Assembly (NCBI GenBank): GCA_035651995.1
Contig: DASRER010000039.1
Span: 62,001-126,000, forward strand
DNA: 64,000 nucleotides
Origin: Terriglobales bacterium
Lineage (GTDB): Bacteria > Acidobacteriota > Terriglobia > Terriglobales > Acidobacteriaceae
Reading direction: 5' to 3'
Positions 27,593-35,658 of the stretch are shown piece after piece (the stretch's first letter is position 1; each line of letters begins with the position of its first letter). Both the position numbers and the translations under genes were made by a program. Under the pieces are notes generated by a model. That model had not been told where the DNA came from and did not search any database. It worked only from the letters and a program-made list of their open reading frames with translations.

Positions 27593-27619
27593 AAAAAAAG
27601 GCGAGCGGGGGCTCGCCTT
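27593..27619 (-). terminator. Rho-independent terminator of the HhH gene
   Basis: Stem AAGGCGAGC/GCTCGCCTT (9 bp) with a GGGG loop at 27598-27619. Read leftward it is followed by a run of T (27599-27593). It lies 20 bp past the stop codon of the ComEA-like gene. Confidence 0.85.
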
Positions 27620-27639
27620 GAACTGTTGGTGAGGAAGCC

Positions 27640-28068
27640 TTACTTCTTCGGCGCCGTCTTCTTGTCGGAGCCGCCGCCCTTGGCGTCGCCGCCCGCCGCA
27701 GCCGCCTTCGGCTGGTGGGCGATGATCTGCTCCTTGATGCCTTCATACGTTGATTCGGAGATGATCTTCCTTTTCACCAGATCATTTTTCGCCCGATAGG
27801 GGCGCCCGGCGATGATCTTGTCGGCGGTGGCGTCACCGATCCCAGGCAGCTCTTTGAGCTGGTCGCGGGTGGCGGCGTTGATGTCGAGCTTCTCCACATG
27901 CTTCGACGAGGTTTTCTTCGCCGGCGCAGTGGTCGCCTTAGCGGGCGCGGAACTGCCGGCCGCCTTGCTCTTGCTGTCCTTGGTTTGCGCCAGCGCCACC
28001 GTGGCCGCCAGCGCCATGATTGCGACTGATACAAACACTCTTGCACTCAGCTTCTTGAGGCCGCTCAT
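27640..28068 (-). CDS. Exported helix-hairpin-helix (ComEA-like) protein
   Basis: 142 residues: signal peptide (VFVSVAIMALAATVALAQ), a Lys/Ala/Ser/Pro-rich linker to about residue 58, then a helix-hairpin-helix DNA-binding unit LDINAATRDQLKELPGIGDATADKIIAGRPY (about 63-93), followed by KNDLVKRKIISESTYEGIKEQI and a second basic tail. ComEA-type proteins bind DNA non-specifically in the periplasm, often for DNA uptake; here no com genes are adjacent. A strong Shine-Dalgarno (AGGAGGAG) precedes the ATG. Confidence 0.85.
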   Translation of the reverse strand: MSGLKKLSARVFVSVAIMALAATVALAQTKDSKSKAAGSSAPAKATTAPAKKTSSKHVEKLDINAATRDQLKELPGIGDATADKIIAGRPYRAKNDLVKRKIISESTYEGIKEQIIAHQPKAAAAGGDAKGGGSDKKTAPKK

Positions 28069-28161
28069 TTCTCCTCCTCTTGCGATCAGTTGTTAGGGGC
28101 CGGGCCCATGAAGGGCCGATCGAATCGAAAAACAACACAAGACCTCGAGGCCGGTAGCGCA

Positions 28162-28200
28162 GGCACTTGGCCCTTGGCCGCTAGCATTTGGCCCCTCAGC
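28162..28200. repeat. Short tandem repeat, CATTTGGCCC type
   Basis: GCACTTGGCCCTTGGCCG followed by TAGCATTTGGCCCCTCAGC: two to three degenerate units in the 190-bp gap upstream of the HhH gene. The rest of that gap (28069-28259) has no recognisable gene. Confidence 0.4.
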
Positions 28201-28259
28201 GCTGCCGGCGAAGGCCGATGCCAGGCGCCCAGTGCCGAGAGACAACGATTGCGCCTTCG

Positions 28260-29117
28260 TTACTTCCTCCGAGACAACTTACCCAGGACCTTGCCGGCAA
28301 AGTCGTCCGACAGGCCGAGCGCCGACTTCACGCGCGAATATGCGTCGACCGCTTTCTTGTCGAGCCATATGAGCGAGCGCCGCGCCGCGCCGTCGCCAGG
28401 CCGCGCGCGGTAGTCGGTGGACCGCGGCGCGTGGCTGCCCGCCGCCTCCGGCGTGTAGTAGTACAGCGCGATGCTCTTGCGCGTCACGCCTTCCGGGCAG
28501 CGCAACGGATCGGCGAAGCCGTGGTACGACGTTTCGTCGGTGTTGAAGATGAGCGCGTTGTTGGCCTCGGGAAGCATCTTGGCCGCGCAGCGCTTCATGT
28601 CGCGCTCCCACAGCTCGATGGCGCCGCCCCACTCCTCGCGCCAGCCTTGATTGAGATACACGATCAGGTTGACGCGCCGCCGCCAGTCGCGATGATGATG
28701 GTGCGCCGTGAAGTCGGCGTGCACGTTCAGGAAACCGCCGCGGCCCGACTGGTGCATCCCGCCGCCGTCGAGCATGGGATCGGAGATCAGGCCATCGATC
28801 CCGGTCAGCTTCTCCAGCCACCCGACGAAGGCCGGCGCGTTCAGCTCCTCCACGATATGGCGAATGCCCGCGGGGAAGGTGTCCAGACGCGTCAGTCCGA
28901 CCTTGTTCTCGTTGTAGTGCTTGTAGGAGATCCACGCAGGATCGTCGAGCTTGGGAAACTCGGCCACGGCAATCGCCAAAGCTTCTTCCGTCAACAGTCC
29001 CTGCAACCGAATGTGAGGAAAGGGCCGCCCGGCGCGATATCTTTCGGCGAGATCGCCGACGCGCGCGTTCCACCGATCGAGCGAAACGACCTCGAAGGCG
29101 GAGGAGGCGATGGGCAT
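28260..29117 (-). CDS. 2-oxoglutarate/Fe(II)-dependent oxygenase-like protein
   Basis: 285 residues. Jelly-roll oxygenase motifs: H133-x-D135 (NVHADF) and H199 (SYHGF) as iron ligands, with R213-x-S215 ([10 protein letters not shown]) as the 2-oxoglutarate carboxylate site. The GAIELWERD strand and [12 protein letters not shown] match prolyl-hydroxylase-like 2OG proteins. Hydroxylation of a protein or small molecule is expected; substrate unknown. ATG 29117 was chosen by alignment of the N-terminal fold; a TATAAT hexamer lies 18 nt upstream at 29141-29136. It is divergent from the cold-shock gene. Confidence 0.83.
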   Translation of the reverse strand: MPIASSAFEVVSLDRWNARVGDLAERYRAGRPFPHIRLQGLLTEEALAIAVAEFPKLDDPAWISYKHYNENKVGLTRLDTFPAGIRHIVEELNAPAFVGWLEKLTGIDGLISDPMLDGGGMHQSGRGGFLNVHADFTAHHHHRDWRRRVNLIVYLNQGWREEWGGAIELWERDMKRCAAKMLPEANNALIFNTDETSYHGFADPLRCPEGVTRKSIALYYYTPEAAGSHAPRSTDYRARPGDGAARRSLIWLDKKAVDAYSRVKSALGLSDDFAGKVLGKLSRRK

Positions 29118-29200
29118 GGCAGCCAGGAGAGCGCAATTATATGACGAGGGAAGCTGGCCCGGCCGGGCGCGTTGACGGCGCCCTCCGTTTGTGCCCGGCC

Positions 29201-29229
29201 TTGTGCAACCAGGGCCTTTCGTGTAATAT
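29201..29229 (+). promoter_or_regulatory. Sigma-70 promoter of the cold-shock gene
   Basis: TTGTGC (29201-29206), 17-nt spacer, TAATAT (29224-29229). The predicted start near 29236 leaves a leader of about 105 nt before the ATG, comparable to the long structured leaders of cspA-type mRNAs. Confidence 0.6.
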
Positions 29230-29341
29230 GAAGCTGCGTGTAGGTCGAAGATTCTGCGCAGCAAAGCTTCTCAGCATTTCCTGCCAGCACCATCTCCGAA
29301 TTCCACATCGCAATTTCAACGCAAAGGAACACTGCATCACC

Positions 29342-29542
29342 ATGGAACAAGGAACAGTTAAGTGGTTCAACGACGCGAAGGGATACGGCTTCATCACCCG
29401 CCAGAACGGCGAAGATGTGTTCGTGCACTTCAGCGCCATTCAGGCCCAGGGCTTCCGCACTCTGCAGGAAGGCCAGGCCGTTCAATTCAACGTCGTGAAG
29501 GGACCCAAGGGCTGGCAGGCGGAGAACGTTCAGGTCCTGTAA
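29342..29542 (+). CDS. Cold-shock domain protein (CspA family)
   Basis: 66-residue single cold-shock domain: [15 protein letters not shown] contains RNP1 (KGYGFI), and DVFVHFSAI contains RNP2 (VFVHF). It acts as an RNA chaperone or transcription antiterminator, binding single-stranded nucleic acid. Length is standard. A consensus-like promoter and a long leader lie upstream and a strong terminator follows, so it is a monocistronic, probably temperature- or growth-regulated gene. Confidence 0.96.
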   Translation: MEQGTVKWFNDAKGYGFITRQNGEDVFVHFSAIQAQGFRTLQEGQAVQFNVVKGPKGWQAENVQVL

Positions 29543-29567
29543 TCTGACCGACTCCATCTGACTTTGA

Positions 29568-29600
29568 AAAGGCGGCCGTGACCGGCCGCCTTTCGTTTTT
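29568..29600 (+). terminator. Rho-independent terminator after the cold-shock gene
   Basis: Stem AAAGGCGGCCG/CGGCCGCCTTT with a TGAC loop, then CGTTTTT. It starts 26 bp after the stop codon. Confidence 0.9.
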
Positions 29601-29731
29601 CCTGACACCACCCGCCTCGACAGTAGACGTGGGCGCCACCCTGGCGTTGTGTCGATGTCTAAGCGGCCTTGCGAGGGGCCAAGCACCGGGCGTCATCTGA
29701 GCCCAGCCCTGAAAAAGGCGGCCATAAGAAG

Positions 29732-29807
29732 TGGTGGCCAGGGACGGAATCGAACCGCCGACGCCAGCCTTTTCAGGGCTGCGCTCTACCAGCTGAGCTA
29801 CCTGGCC
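29732..29807 (-). tRNA. tRNA-Phe (GAA)
   Basis: Read leftward: acceptor GGCCAGG, D-arm GCTC-AGCTGGTA-GAGC, anticodon arm CAGCC-CTGAAAA-GGCTG (anticodon GAA), variable GCGTC, T-arm GGCGG-TTCGATT-CCGTC, acceptor CCTGGCC, discriminator A and an encoded CCA. All stems pair, with one G-T in the T-stem. A TATAAT (29925-29920) lies about 110 nt upstream. Confidence 0.97.
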
Positions 29808-30482
29808 ACGCTGGCACGCATGTTGGCGCGAGCAAGGCTCGCTTTCCAACACGGTGTTGACTTGGAGTTCGCGGCGCAATGCAGGCGATACCAGATCGGC
29901 CGCGCGCGGGAACAGGCGAATTATAGCAGCGGCCGCAGAATCAGGTCGAGCGCGGCCACGGCCGGGCCATGCCGCAAAGCCGCTTTTTTGTTTCATGCTG
30001 AACCCTCGCGGCTGAGCGCGCATTCCGAACTGACCAAGGCGTCGTAGGCCCACGGTAGGCAATTGTTCGGGGGTGCGGCGTAAGAACTTCTTCGGGCTGC
30101 CAACATTCCATGATGATGCGCATTTGGGCCGTTGCGGTCGCTTCGGCGGTTTGTTTGAAGCTGACTCGGAGCGCCGGAACACAAGGTAGGGCACATGCTG
30201 AACATGAAGAGAATTGCTGTTGTGGTCGTGACCGCATTTTCGGCCGCTCGGCTCGGATATCCAAAATCTGAAGCTTCCGGTGAAGCAGGCCACCATCGCC
30301 ATGTCCGCTGATGCGCACCCTTGAAGAGCGGCGCTCGAGTGAAGCTTGGCGAAACCCCAATGAAGAACGTCCGCAGTCCCTGAAAAGGCCCTTCGGCGGC
30401 GGTTGAGCCGCTGTTTCAGCAACTTACGGACGGCGTCCCAATCCGGCACCTTGGCCTCATTACCCCTGGCCGAGGACCTCAC
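29808..30482. other. Gene-poor stretch between tRNA-Phe and the HEAT/PilZ gene
   Basis: About 675 bp with no convincing intact gene. It holds the probable tRNA-Phe -10 element (29925-29920), a hairpin GCGAGC-aag-GCTCGC near 29828-29842, a small possible gene remnant (30204-30324) and, at 30372-30390, an inverted echo of the tRNA-Phe anticodon arm (another is at 29704-29719). Long open frames here lack any protein-like pattern. Confidence 0.45.
30204..30324 (+). pseudogene. Possible frameshifted small secreted-protein gene
   Basis: ATG 30204 opens a signal-like MKRIAVVVVTAFSAAR and stops at 30311. A different frame over the same stretch continues naturally as GSDIQNLKLPVKQATIAMSADAHP with a stop at 30322-30324. 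Joining the two frames would give a short exported protein of about 40 residues. AAGGTAGGG precedes an in-frame ATG at 30195. There is no recognisable family; it may be chance. Confidence 0.25.
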
Positions 30483-30522
30483 GTGATATTGGACCTGACC
30501 CTCCGTCGTCCTACCATTTCCA

Positions 30523-30536
30523 TAGAATTTCGCGGT
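30523..30536 (+). promoter_or_regulatory. -10 element for a leaderless HEAT/PilZ transcript
   Basis: TAGAAT (30523-30528) lies 8 nt before ATG 30537. An alternative GTG start at 30483 has GAGG 7 nt upstream; the two readings compete. Confidence 0.4.
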
Positions 30537-33137
30537 ATGGCTGCTTCGTCCCCATCCCCGTCACCGTTGTCTTCCGTCCAGGAATTGGGAAGCGCGCTGC
30601 TGCGCTCACTCAACGTCTTGATAAAGAGCGTGCGTCTTTACGGCGCCACCCATCAGCGCACGCAGGAGCAGCTGAAGCGAGCGGTCGAGCTGGCCAAGTC
30701 CGCCACTGCCGACGGCGAGCCGCTGCTTTTCGGACTCGCCGCCAACCGCAGCGTGCTGGTCAACGGCAAGTCATTGCCCGACGGCCCCGCCGAGGCGAGC
30801 TTTGCCCAGGCATTGCATGCGGGCAACATCTCCAGCATCGAGGTCCTGCCCGGCGCGACCTCTGACGATCTGTTGGCATTTACGGTCGCGCTCGCCGGCA
30901 AAGACCCGCGCGACATCCTGCGCTTCAACACTGAGACGGGCTCGCACCTCCGGGTGAACGAGGTCCATTACGTCGCGCGCCGCGCCGGTGAGGCCGCCGC
31001 CGCGCCTGCCTCACCTTCGTCGGCAACCGGCCCCGCGCCGACGCCAGTGAACAGCAGCGCCACCCTGGCGGTGCTCGCCAGCGAACTGATCGCGTCCGAC
31101 CCGAGTCTTTCTGCGGCACCTGCCGCGACAGCAGCTTCCGCGGCTGCTCCGGCTGGCGACATGGAGCAGCTCGCCGGCATGTGGCTGCGCCACTTCGCGC
31201 AGCGGCTGGAAACATCGAGCGCGCCGGAGCAGGACGTTGATCTCGCCGCGCTTCTCGAAAAATTGGATAGCGCCGGCGTGAAGCGCCAGATTGAGGGAAA
31301 GGAACTGGTAGAGCTTGCCGAGCGCTGCGCCCTGCAGTTGGCATTGGAGCGCTACAACCGCGGCGAAGTGAAGAACGTCGCCGTGCCCGAGTTGCTGCAC
31401 AAACTCTCGCGCGAGGTCGCGCACCTTCGCAAGCAGGTGGGCGCGGCCGAACCGGAATCCAGGTCCGGCCCGGACGCACTGCAGCGCGAGTTCTGGGCCT
31501 CGGTGCCGGCGCAGGGAAAGCTTGGCGTTCTTCTCTCCGACGATGCCTGGTGCATTCCGGCGCAGAACGTGGAGAGTTTCGCCCGCGAGTTGGCCGCCGC
31601 CGGTGATCACGCGACCGCCGCGCAAGTGGTGTTGCGCTATGTGGCGTGCACCTCATCAGCGGAGAAAGACGCGCGGCTGAAGGCGGCCGAAGGGCTCGCC
31701 GTCCTGATCAATGTGCTCTCCGAACTCGGCGCGCAGGCGATGGATGCCGCCGTCATCCAGGTGGCGCGGGCACTCTCGGTCGAAGCCGATTCGCTGGTGG
31801 AGACGGCGCTCACGGTTGGCTTGTCGCGGCTCACGCTGCAATCGCTCAAGGACCGGCACTTTGCCGCCGTCCACCACGCCATCGCGGCGCTGAACCACCT
31901 GGAAAAACATCGCGCCACCACGGCGCGCGAGCTGCGCGCGCGGTTGCGCATCGAGGACCGCCTGCCCGAGCTGGTGCGCGAAACCGCTGCCGGCTCGGCC
32001 GACCCGGGCGACGTGGCCGCGCTGCTGAAGCGCCTTCCCGTGCCGGCGACGCGGGCCATCGTGGAGCAGTTCACGCGTTCGTCGCGCCGCGATACCTGCG
32101 ATCGCCTGCTCGACCTGGCTGAGCGGCTGGGCGAGCCGCTCCTCGAGCAGGCGGTTACCACCTTCCGCACCGGCACCGCCAACGACGCGGCGCGCGTGAC
32201 CGGCATCCTGAGCCGCCTCGCACCCGAGATGATGCAGGAAGAACTGGCGCAGCGCTGCCGGAACTGGCCGCTGCTGCAGCAGGAGATCGCGGTGCGGCAG
32301 ATTGCCGCCGCTGCCACGCGGCACACCGGCAAGCTGCTGCTCGCCATGCTCAGCGAAGTACAGCCCGCACTGCGGCCCACCATCATCGACGAGATCGGAT
32401 GCTGCGGTGAGGAGCTCGCCATCCCCGCGCTGCTGGAGATTGCCGGCTCGCACGACGCCCGCGAGTTCGGGCGCGTGAAAGCCATCGAGGCGCTCGGACG
32501 CATGCGTGAAGCGCGCGCCATCTCACTGCTGCGCGACATCATCCTCGCGCGCAAAGCCTTCGGCTGGCGCAATGCGGAAGAGCTGCGCGTGACCGCCATG
32601 CACGCCCTGCGCCTGATCGATCCGCTCGCCGCCAATGATTCCGAACTCGAGGCCGCGTTCAAGACGGACCCGGTCGCGGGCTGGGCGCTCACCGAATCCG
32701 AAGGGCAGGGTTGGGCGCGCAAGCGCCGCTACCACCGGATCAGCATCGACAAGCCGCTCAACGCAACCGTGACCACCCAGCGCGGCAGCGCCGGCGTCAC
32801 CGTGCAGAAGCTCAGCCTCGGCGGCGGTCTCGCGCTGCGTCATTCACACGCGCAACTGGCCGGCGAGGGCACCCTGGAATTCACCGCCGGCTTCCGCAAG
32901 CTGAAAGCCCGCATCCTGGTCCAGGAAGTCGGCGACCGGCGCATCGCCTTCGAGATCCTCGACATGGCGCTGGAAGACCGCCTGCGCCTGCGCAAGCTGC
33001 TCGCCGGTGAAGCCGCCGCCAGCGGACAGCGCGTTGCCTCGCGTCCGGCTGCGAAGGCCGCGTCAACCAAGGAGCCGCCAAAAGAAAAACAAACGGCCCT
33101 TCCTTCGTTTCCCGACGATCACGGCTATACGCTGTAG
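30537..33137 (+). CDS. HEAT-repeat protein with C-terminal PilZ (c-di-GMP-binding) domain
   Basis: 866 residues from ATG 30537 (884 from GTG 30483). The N-terminal region (LLRSLNVLIKSVRLYGATHQRTQEQLKRAVE) is helical; an Ala/Pro/Ser-rich linker covers about 160-205; long alpha-helical HEAT-like repeats run from about 400 to 720 (for example DEIGCCGEELAIPALLEIAG, FGRVKAIEALGRMREARAISLLRDII). The C-terminus from about 730 is a PilZ domain: RKRRYHRISIDKPLNATV (RxxxR) and VQKLSLGGGLAL ((D/N)xSxxG-like). It probably acts as a c-di-GMP effector scaffold in the cytoplasm; the partner is unknown. Confidence 0.78.
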   Translation: MAASSPSPSPLSSVQELGSALLRSLNVLIKSVRLYGATHQRTQEQLKRAVELAKSATADGEPLLFGLAANRSVLVNGKSLPDGPAEASFAQALHAGNISSIEVLPGATSDDLLAFTVALAGKDPRDILRFNTETGSHLRVNEVHYVARRAGEAAAAPASPSSATGPAPTPVNSSATLAVLASELIASDPSLSAAPAATAASAAAPAGDMEQLAGMWLRHFAQRLETSSAPEQDVDLAALLEKLDSAGVKRQIEGKELVELAERCALQLALERYNRGEVKNVAVPELLHKLSREVAHLRKQVGAAEPESRSGPDALQREFWASVPAQGKLGVLLSDDAWCIPAQNVESFARELAAAGDHATAAQVVLRYVACTSSAEKDARLKAAEGLAVLINVLSELGAQAMDAAVIQVARALSVEADSLVETALTVGLSRLTLQSLKDRHFAAVHHAIAALNHLEKHRATTARELRARLRIEDRLPELVRETAAGSADPGDVAALLKRLPVPATRAIVEQFTRSSRRDTCDRLLDLAERLGEPLLEQAVTTFRTGTANDAARVTGILSRLAPEMMQEELAQRCRNWPLLQQEIAVRQIAAAATRHTGKLLLAMLSEVQPALRPTIIDEIGCCGEELAIPALLEIAGSHDAREFGRVKAIEALGRMREARAISLLRDIILARKAFGWRNAEELRVTAMHALRLIDPLAANDSELEAAFKTDPVAGWALTESEGQGWARKRRYHRISIDKPLNATVTTQRGSAGVTVQKLSLGGGLALRHSHAQLAGEGTLEFTAGFRKLKARILVQEVGDRRIAFEILDMALEDRLRLRKLLAGEAAASGQRVASRPAAKAASTKEPPKEKQTALPSFPDDHGYTL

Positions 33138-33186
33138 CGGGGACTCGTCCCATCCGGAGGAATCTGCTCTGGCGATGGATAAGGAA

Positions 33187-34020
33187 CTACTTCGGCGACC
33201 AGTGCGGGACCGCGCGAAACAGTCCGTTGAGGAATCCCACTTCCCACGCAATGAAGAGTCCGAAGCCGAGGCTGATCAGGCCTGACGCGGTCGCCAGGTT
33301 GCGCGTGATCCACGCCGAGCGTCCCTGCGTGTAGTGGATGGCGCCGGCCAGCGCCACGGTGATCAGCGCCATGCCGGCGATCGTTCCTGCGCCGAACACC
33401 AGCAGGTAAAGCACGGCCCAGCGCGCGTCGCGGATGGTGGCCAGCACCAGCAACGCCACCGCCGCCGAGCCCGCCATCCCGTGCACCACGCCGACCACGA
33501 GCGGACGCACCGCCTGGTAAAAGCCGAGACGCCCGAACCAGCGGTCGAGCCGCCCCAACGGGTTCTGCTCCGGACGATGCGGATGGCGCTCCGGCCCATG
33601 CGAGTGCGCGTGCGTGTGCACGTAGTCGCCGTGAGCGTGCGCGTGCGAGTGGACGTGAACCGGGTGCGCGTGTCCGGCCGCGTCGCGCACCGCTGCGGGC
33701 GACGAAAATGTCTCGCTGATCCAGCGCATCACGCCGGTAAGGTTCAGCACGCCGAGCACGATGAGCATCAGGCCGACAGAAAACTCCATGCTCAGCCCGA
33801 CGCGCGCCGGAATCACCAGCCCGAAAAGGATGATGGCCGCGCCCACCGCCACGATCGTGAGCGTGTGTCCCACGCCCCAGATCGCGCCGATCAGCGCCGC
33901 GCTGCGCAAACTGCGCTGCCGCGTGACGATGGTGCTCACCGCGATCACGTGATCGGCGTCGGTGGCGTGCCGCATTCCGAGAAAGAACCCGAGCGCGATG
34001 ATGGAAAACAGACTCGCCAT
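33187..34020 (-). CDS. NiCoT-like nickel/cobalt transporter with His-rich loop
   Basis: 277 residues with about six to seven membrane segments. The NiCoT signature H-x4-D-H appears in the first helix as RHATDADH (H18, D23, H24). A central loop at about 118-150 is strongly histidine-rich (HPVHVHSHAHAHGD, THAHSHGPERHPHRP), a metal-gathering feature. It also resembles UreH/HupE-type proteins. Nickel or cobalt movement across the inner membrane is expected; direction is not certain. No urease or hydrogenase genes are near. Cobalt use by MetH is a possible link (inference). It converges with the HEAT/PilZ gene. Confidence 0.85.
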   Translation of the reverse strand: MASLFSIIALGFFLGMRHATDADHVIAVSTIVTRQRSLRSAALIGAIWGVGHTLTIVAVGAAIILFGLVIPARVGLSMEFSVGLMLIVLGVLNLTGVMRWISETFSSPAAVRDAAGHAHPVHVHSHAHAHGDYVHTHAHSHGPERHPHRPEQNPLGRLDRWFGRLGFYQAVRPLVVGVVHGMAGSAAVALLVLATIRDARWAVLYLLVFGAGTIAGMALITVALAGAIHYTQGRSAWITRNLATASGLISLGFGLFIAWEVGFLNGLFRAVPHWSPK

Positions 34021-34172
34021 GATTCGACTGTCAGAATACCGAGCGCCGCCGGATCAGGGAAGTCGCGGCCGCAGGCGGTGCTTCGCGCGGCGGCTACGGT
34101 CCGGAACAGACAGCGGATTTCCGTCCCGGGGCGCCCTCTCCAAAACCGTCGTTTGGCTTGAGTGGGTTCCCA

Positions 34173-34553
34173 CTACGCCAGCGCGATGACTTCGATCTCC
34201 ACCAGCGCGTCCTTCGGCAGCCGCGACACCTCCACCGTTGTTCGCGCCGGCGGATCGGCGGGGAAGTGGCGCGCGTAGACGGCGTTCATCGCCGCGAAGT
34301 CGCTCATGTTCTTCAGAAATACGCCCACGCGCACGGCTTTGCTCAAGCTGCTGCCTGCCGCTTCGAGCACCTTGGAAATGTTGCGCAGCGTCGCTTCGGT
34401 TTGCGCGGCCACGTCGCCCCCGACCAGGTTGCCGGTCGCCACGTCGAGCGCCACCTGCCCGGAAAGGAAGACCAGACCGTTAGCGCGGATCGCCTGTGAA
34501 AACGGGCCGATCGGTTGCGGACTGTCCTTGGTGAAGATTACGTGCCTGCTCAT
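34173..34553 (-). CDS. ridA: RidA-family reactive enamine/imine deaminase
   Basis: 126 residues, a standard single YjgF/YER057c/UK114 domain: IGPFSQAIRANGLVFLSGQVALD, VGVFLKNMSDFAAMNAVYARHF, and PPARTTVEVSRLPKDALVEIEVIA with the carboxylate-binding Arg of PARTTV. RidA hydrolyses 2-aminoacrylate and related enamines released by PLP-dependent Ser/Thr dehydratases. Its ATG overlaps the stop of exactly such a dehydratase (ATGA), so the producer and its detoxifier are translationally coupled. Confidence 0.93.
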   Translation of the reverse strand: MSRHVIFTKDSPQPIGPFSQAIRANGLVFLSGQVALDVATGNLVGGDVAAQTEATLRNISKVLEAAGSSLSKAVRVGVFLKNMSDFAAMNAVYARHFPADPPARTTVEVSRLPKDALVEIEVIALA

Positions 34554-35518
34554 CGCTTCGCCTCCGCCGCTTTCGCCGGCAATGCCGCTTCGAAATTCAC
34601 CGCGCTGGTGTTTCCGCCGCTGACGATGACGGCCACGCGCTCGCCCGGCGCCGGCTGATATGCGCCGGCAAGCAAGGCCGCCGTTGCCGCCGCGCCGCCA
34701 GGCTCGGCCACCACGCGCGCAGCTTCCCACAGCGCCTGCTGGGCGCGGCGAATCGCGTCGTCGCTGACCAGCAGCACGCGCTCCACATGCTTGCGCGCGA
34801 TGGCGAAGGTCAGCTCGCCCACGCGGCGCGGACCGAGCGAGTCAGCCGCGATGCTCTCGGCCGGCGCATCCACCGGACGCCCGGCGCGGAGCGCATTGGT
34901 CATCGTGGGCGCGCCTTCCGGCTCAACGCCGATCACGCGCTTGCTCCCGGCAAACCACGAAGCGATGCCGCCAATCAGCCCGCCGCCGCCGACCGCGACC
35001 AGCACCGTATCCACGTTCGGCGCTTGCGCCTCCAGCTCCAGGCCTACCGTGCCCTGGCCGAGCAGCGTCTCCGTCTGGTCGAATGCGTGGATCGCCATGG
35101 CGCCCGACTTGGCCTGCCACTCGCGGCTGGCCTCGAGTGCGTCGTCGTACAGATCGCCCGTCACCACCAGCTCGGCGCCGTAGGAGCGAATACGCTGGAC
35201 TTTCGCGGGTGAAGAAATGGTGGGAACGAAGATGCGGGCCGAAACACCCAAGCGCCGCGCCGCGTACGCCACGGCCGCTCCGTGATTGCCGCCCGATGCC
35301 GCCACCACTCCCGCCTTGGGCACCGGGCGGGTCAGCAGGTTTGTGAACGCGCCACGCGTCTTGAACGCGCCCGCATGCTGGGAAAGCTCCAGCTTGAGCG
35401 TGAGAGCGAAGTCAGCCAGGCCGAAATCGCGTCCGTTCACCTCCAGCACCGGTGTGGTGCGCACGTAGGGCCGGATTGCCGCCTCTGTCGCCTTGATCGC
35501 TTCACGGGTCATCGCCAT
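34550..35518 (-). CDS. PLP-dependent threonine/serine dehydratase family enzyme
   Basis: 322 residues, fold-type II PLP enzyme without the C-terminal ACT-like regulatory domain of IlvA, like catabolic threonine dehydratase. PLP Lys is in AGAFKTRGA, the substrate-binding loop is ASGGNHGAAVAYAA, the phosphate loop is VGGGGLIGGIA, and the C-terminal IVSGGNTS holds the pyridine-N contact Ser. It deaminates Thr or Ser to 2-oxobutyrate or pyruvate via an enamine. GGAGGA precedes ATG 35518. Serine racemase or a related lyase cannot be excluded. The overlap with ridA supports dehydratase activity. Confidence 0.88.
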   Translation of the reverse strand: MAMTREAIKATEAAIRPYVRTTPVLEVNGRDFGLADFALTLKLELSQHAGAFKTRGAFTNLLTRPVPKAGVVAASGGNHGAAVAYAARRLGVSARIFVPTISSPAKVQRIRSYGAELVVTGDLYDDALEASREWQAKSGAMAIHAFDQTETLLGQGTVGLELEAQAPNVDTVLVAVGGGGLIGGIASWFAGSKRVIGVEPEGAPTMTNALRAGRPVDAPAESIAADSLGPRRVGELTFAIARKHVERVLLVSDDAIRRAQQALWEAARVVAEPGGAAATAALLAGAYQPAPGERVAVIVSGGNTSAVNFEAALPAKAAEAKR

Positions 35519-35611
35519 CACTTCTCGCTCCTCCGCTCAGGTGACCTGTAGATGTCCCGGCACGCGGCGCGACTCTAAAAATATTACGCTCGTGCAAATC
35601 TCGCTCCACAG

Positions 35612-35658
35612 TGGTTGACAACAACCATCGTTACCTGGCAAATTAGCATATATGCTAA
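35612..35658 (+). promoter_or_regulatory. Promoter and palindromic operators of the ArsR-type gene
   Basis: Two inverted repeats lie upstream: TGGTTG-acaa-CAACCA (35612-35627), which contains a perfect -35 hexamer TTGACA (35615-35620), and a perfect 16-bp palindrome TTAGCATATATGCTAA (35643-35658) that spans the ATG at 35652. Placement over the -35 and the start codon is what an autorepressing ArsR dimer would need. A clear -10 is lacking (CAAATT is the best candidate). Confidence 0.65.
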
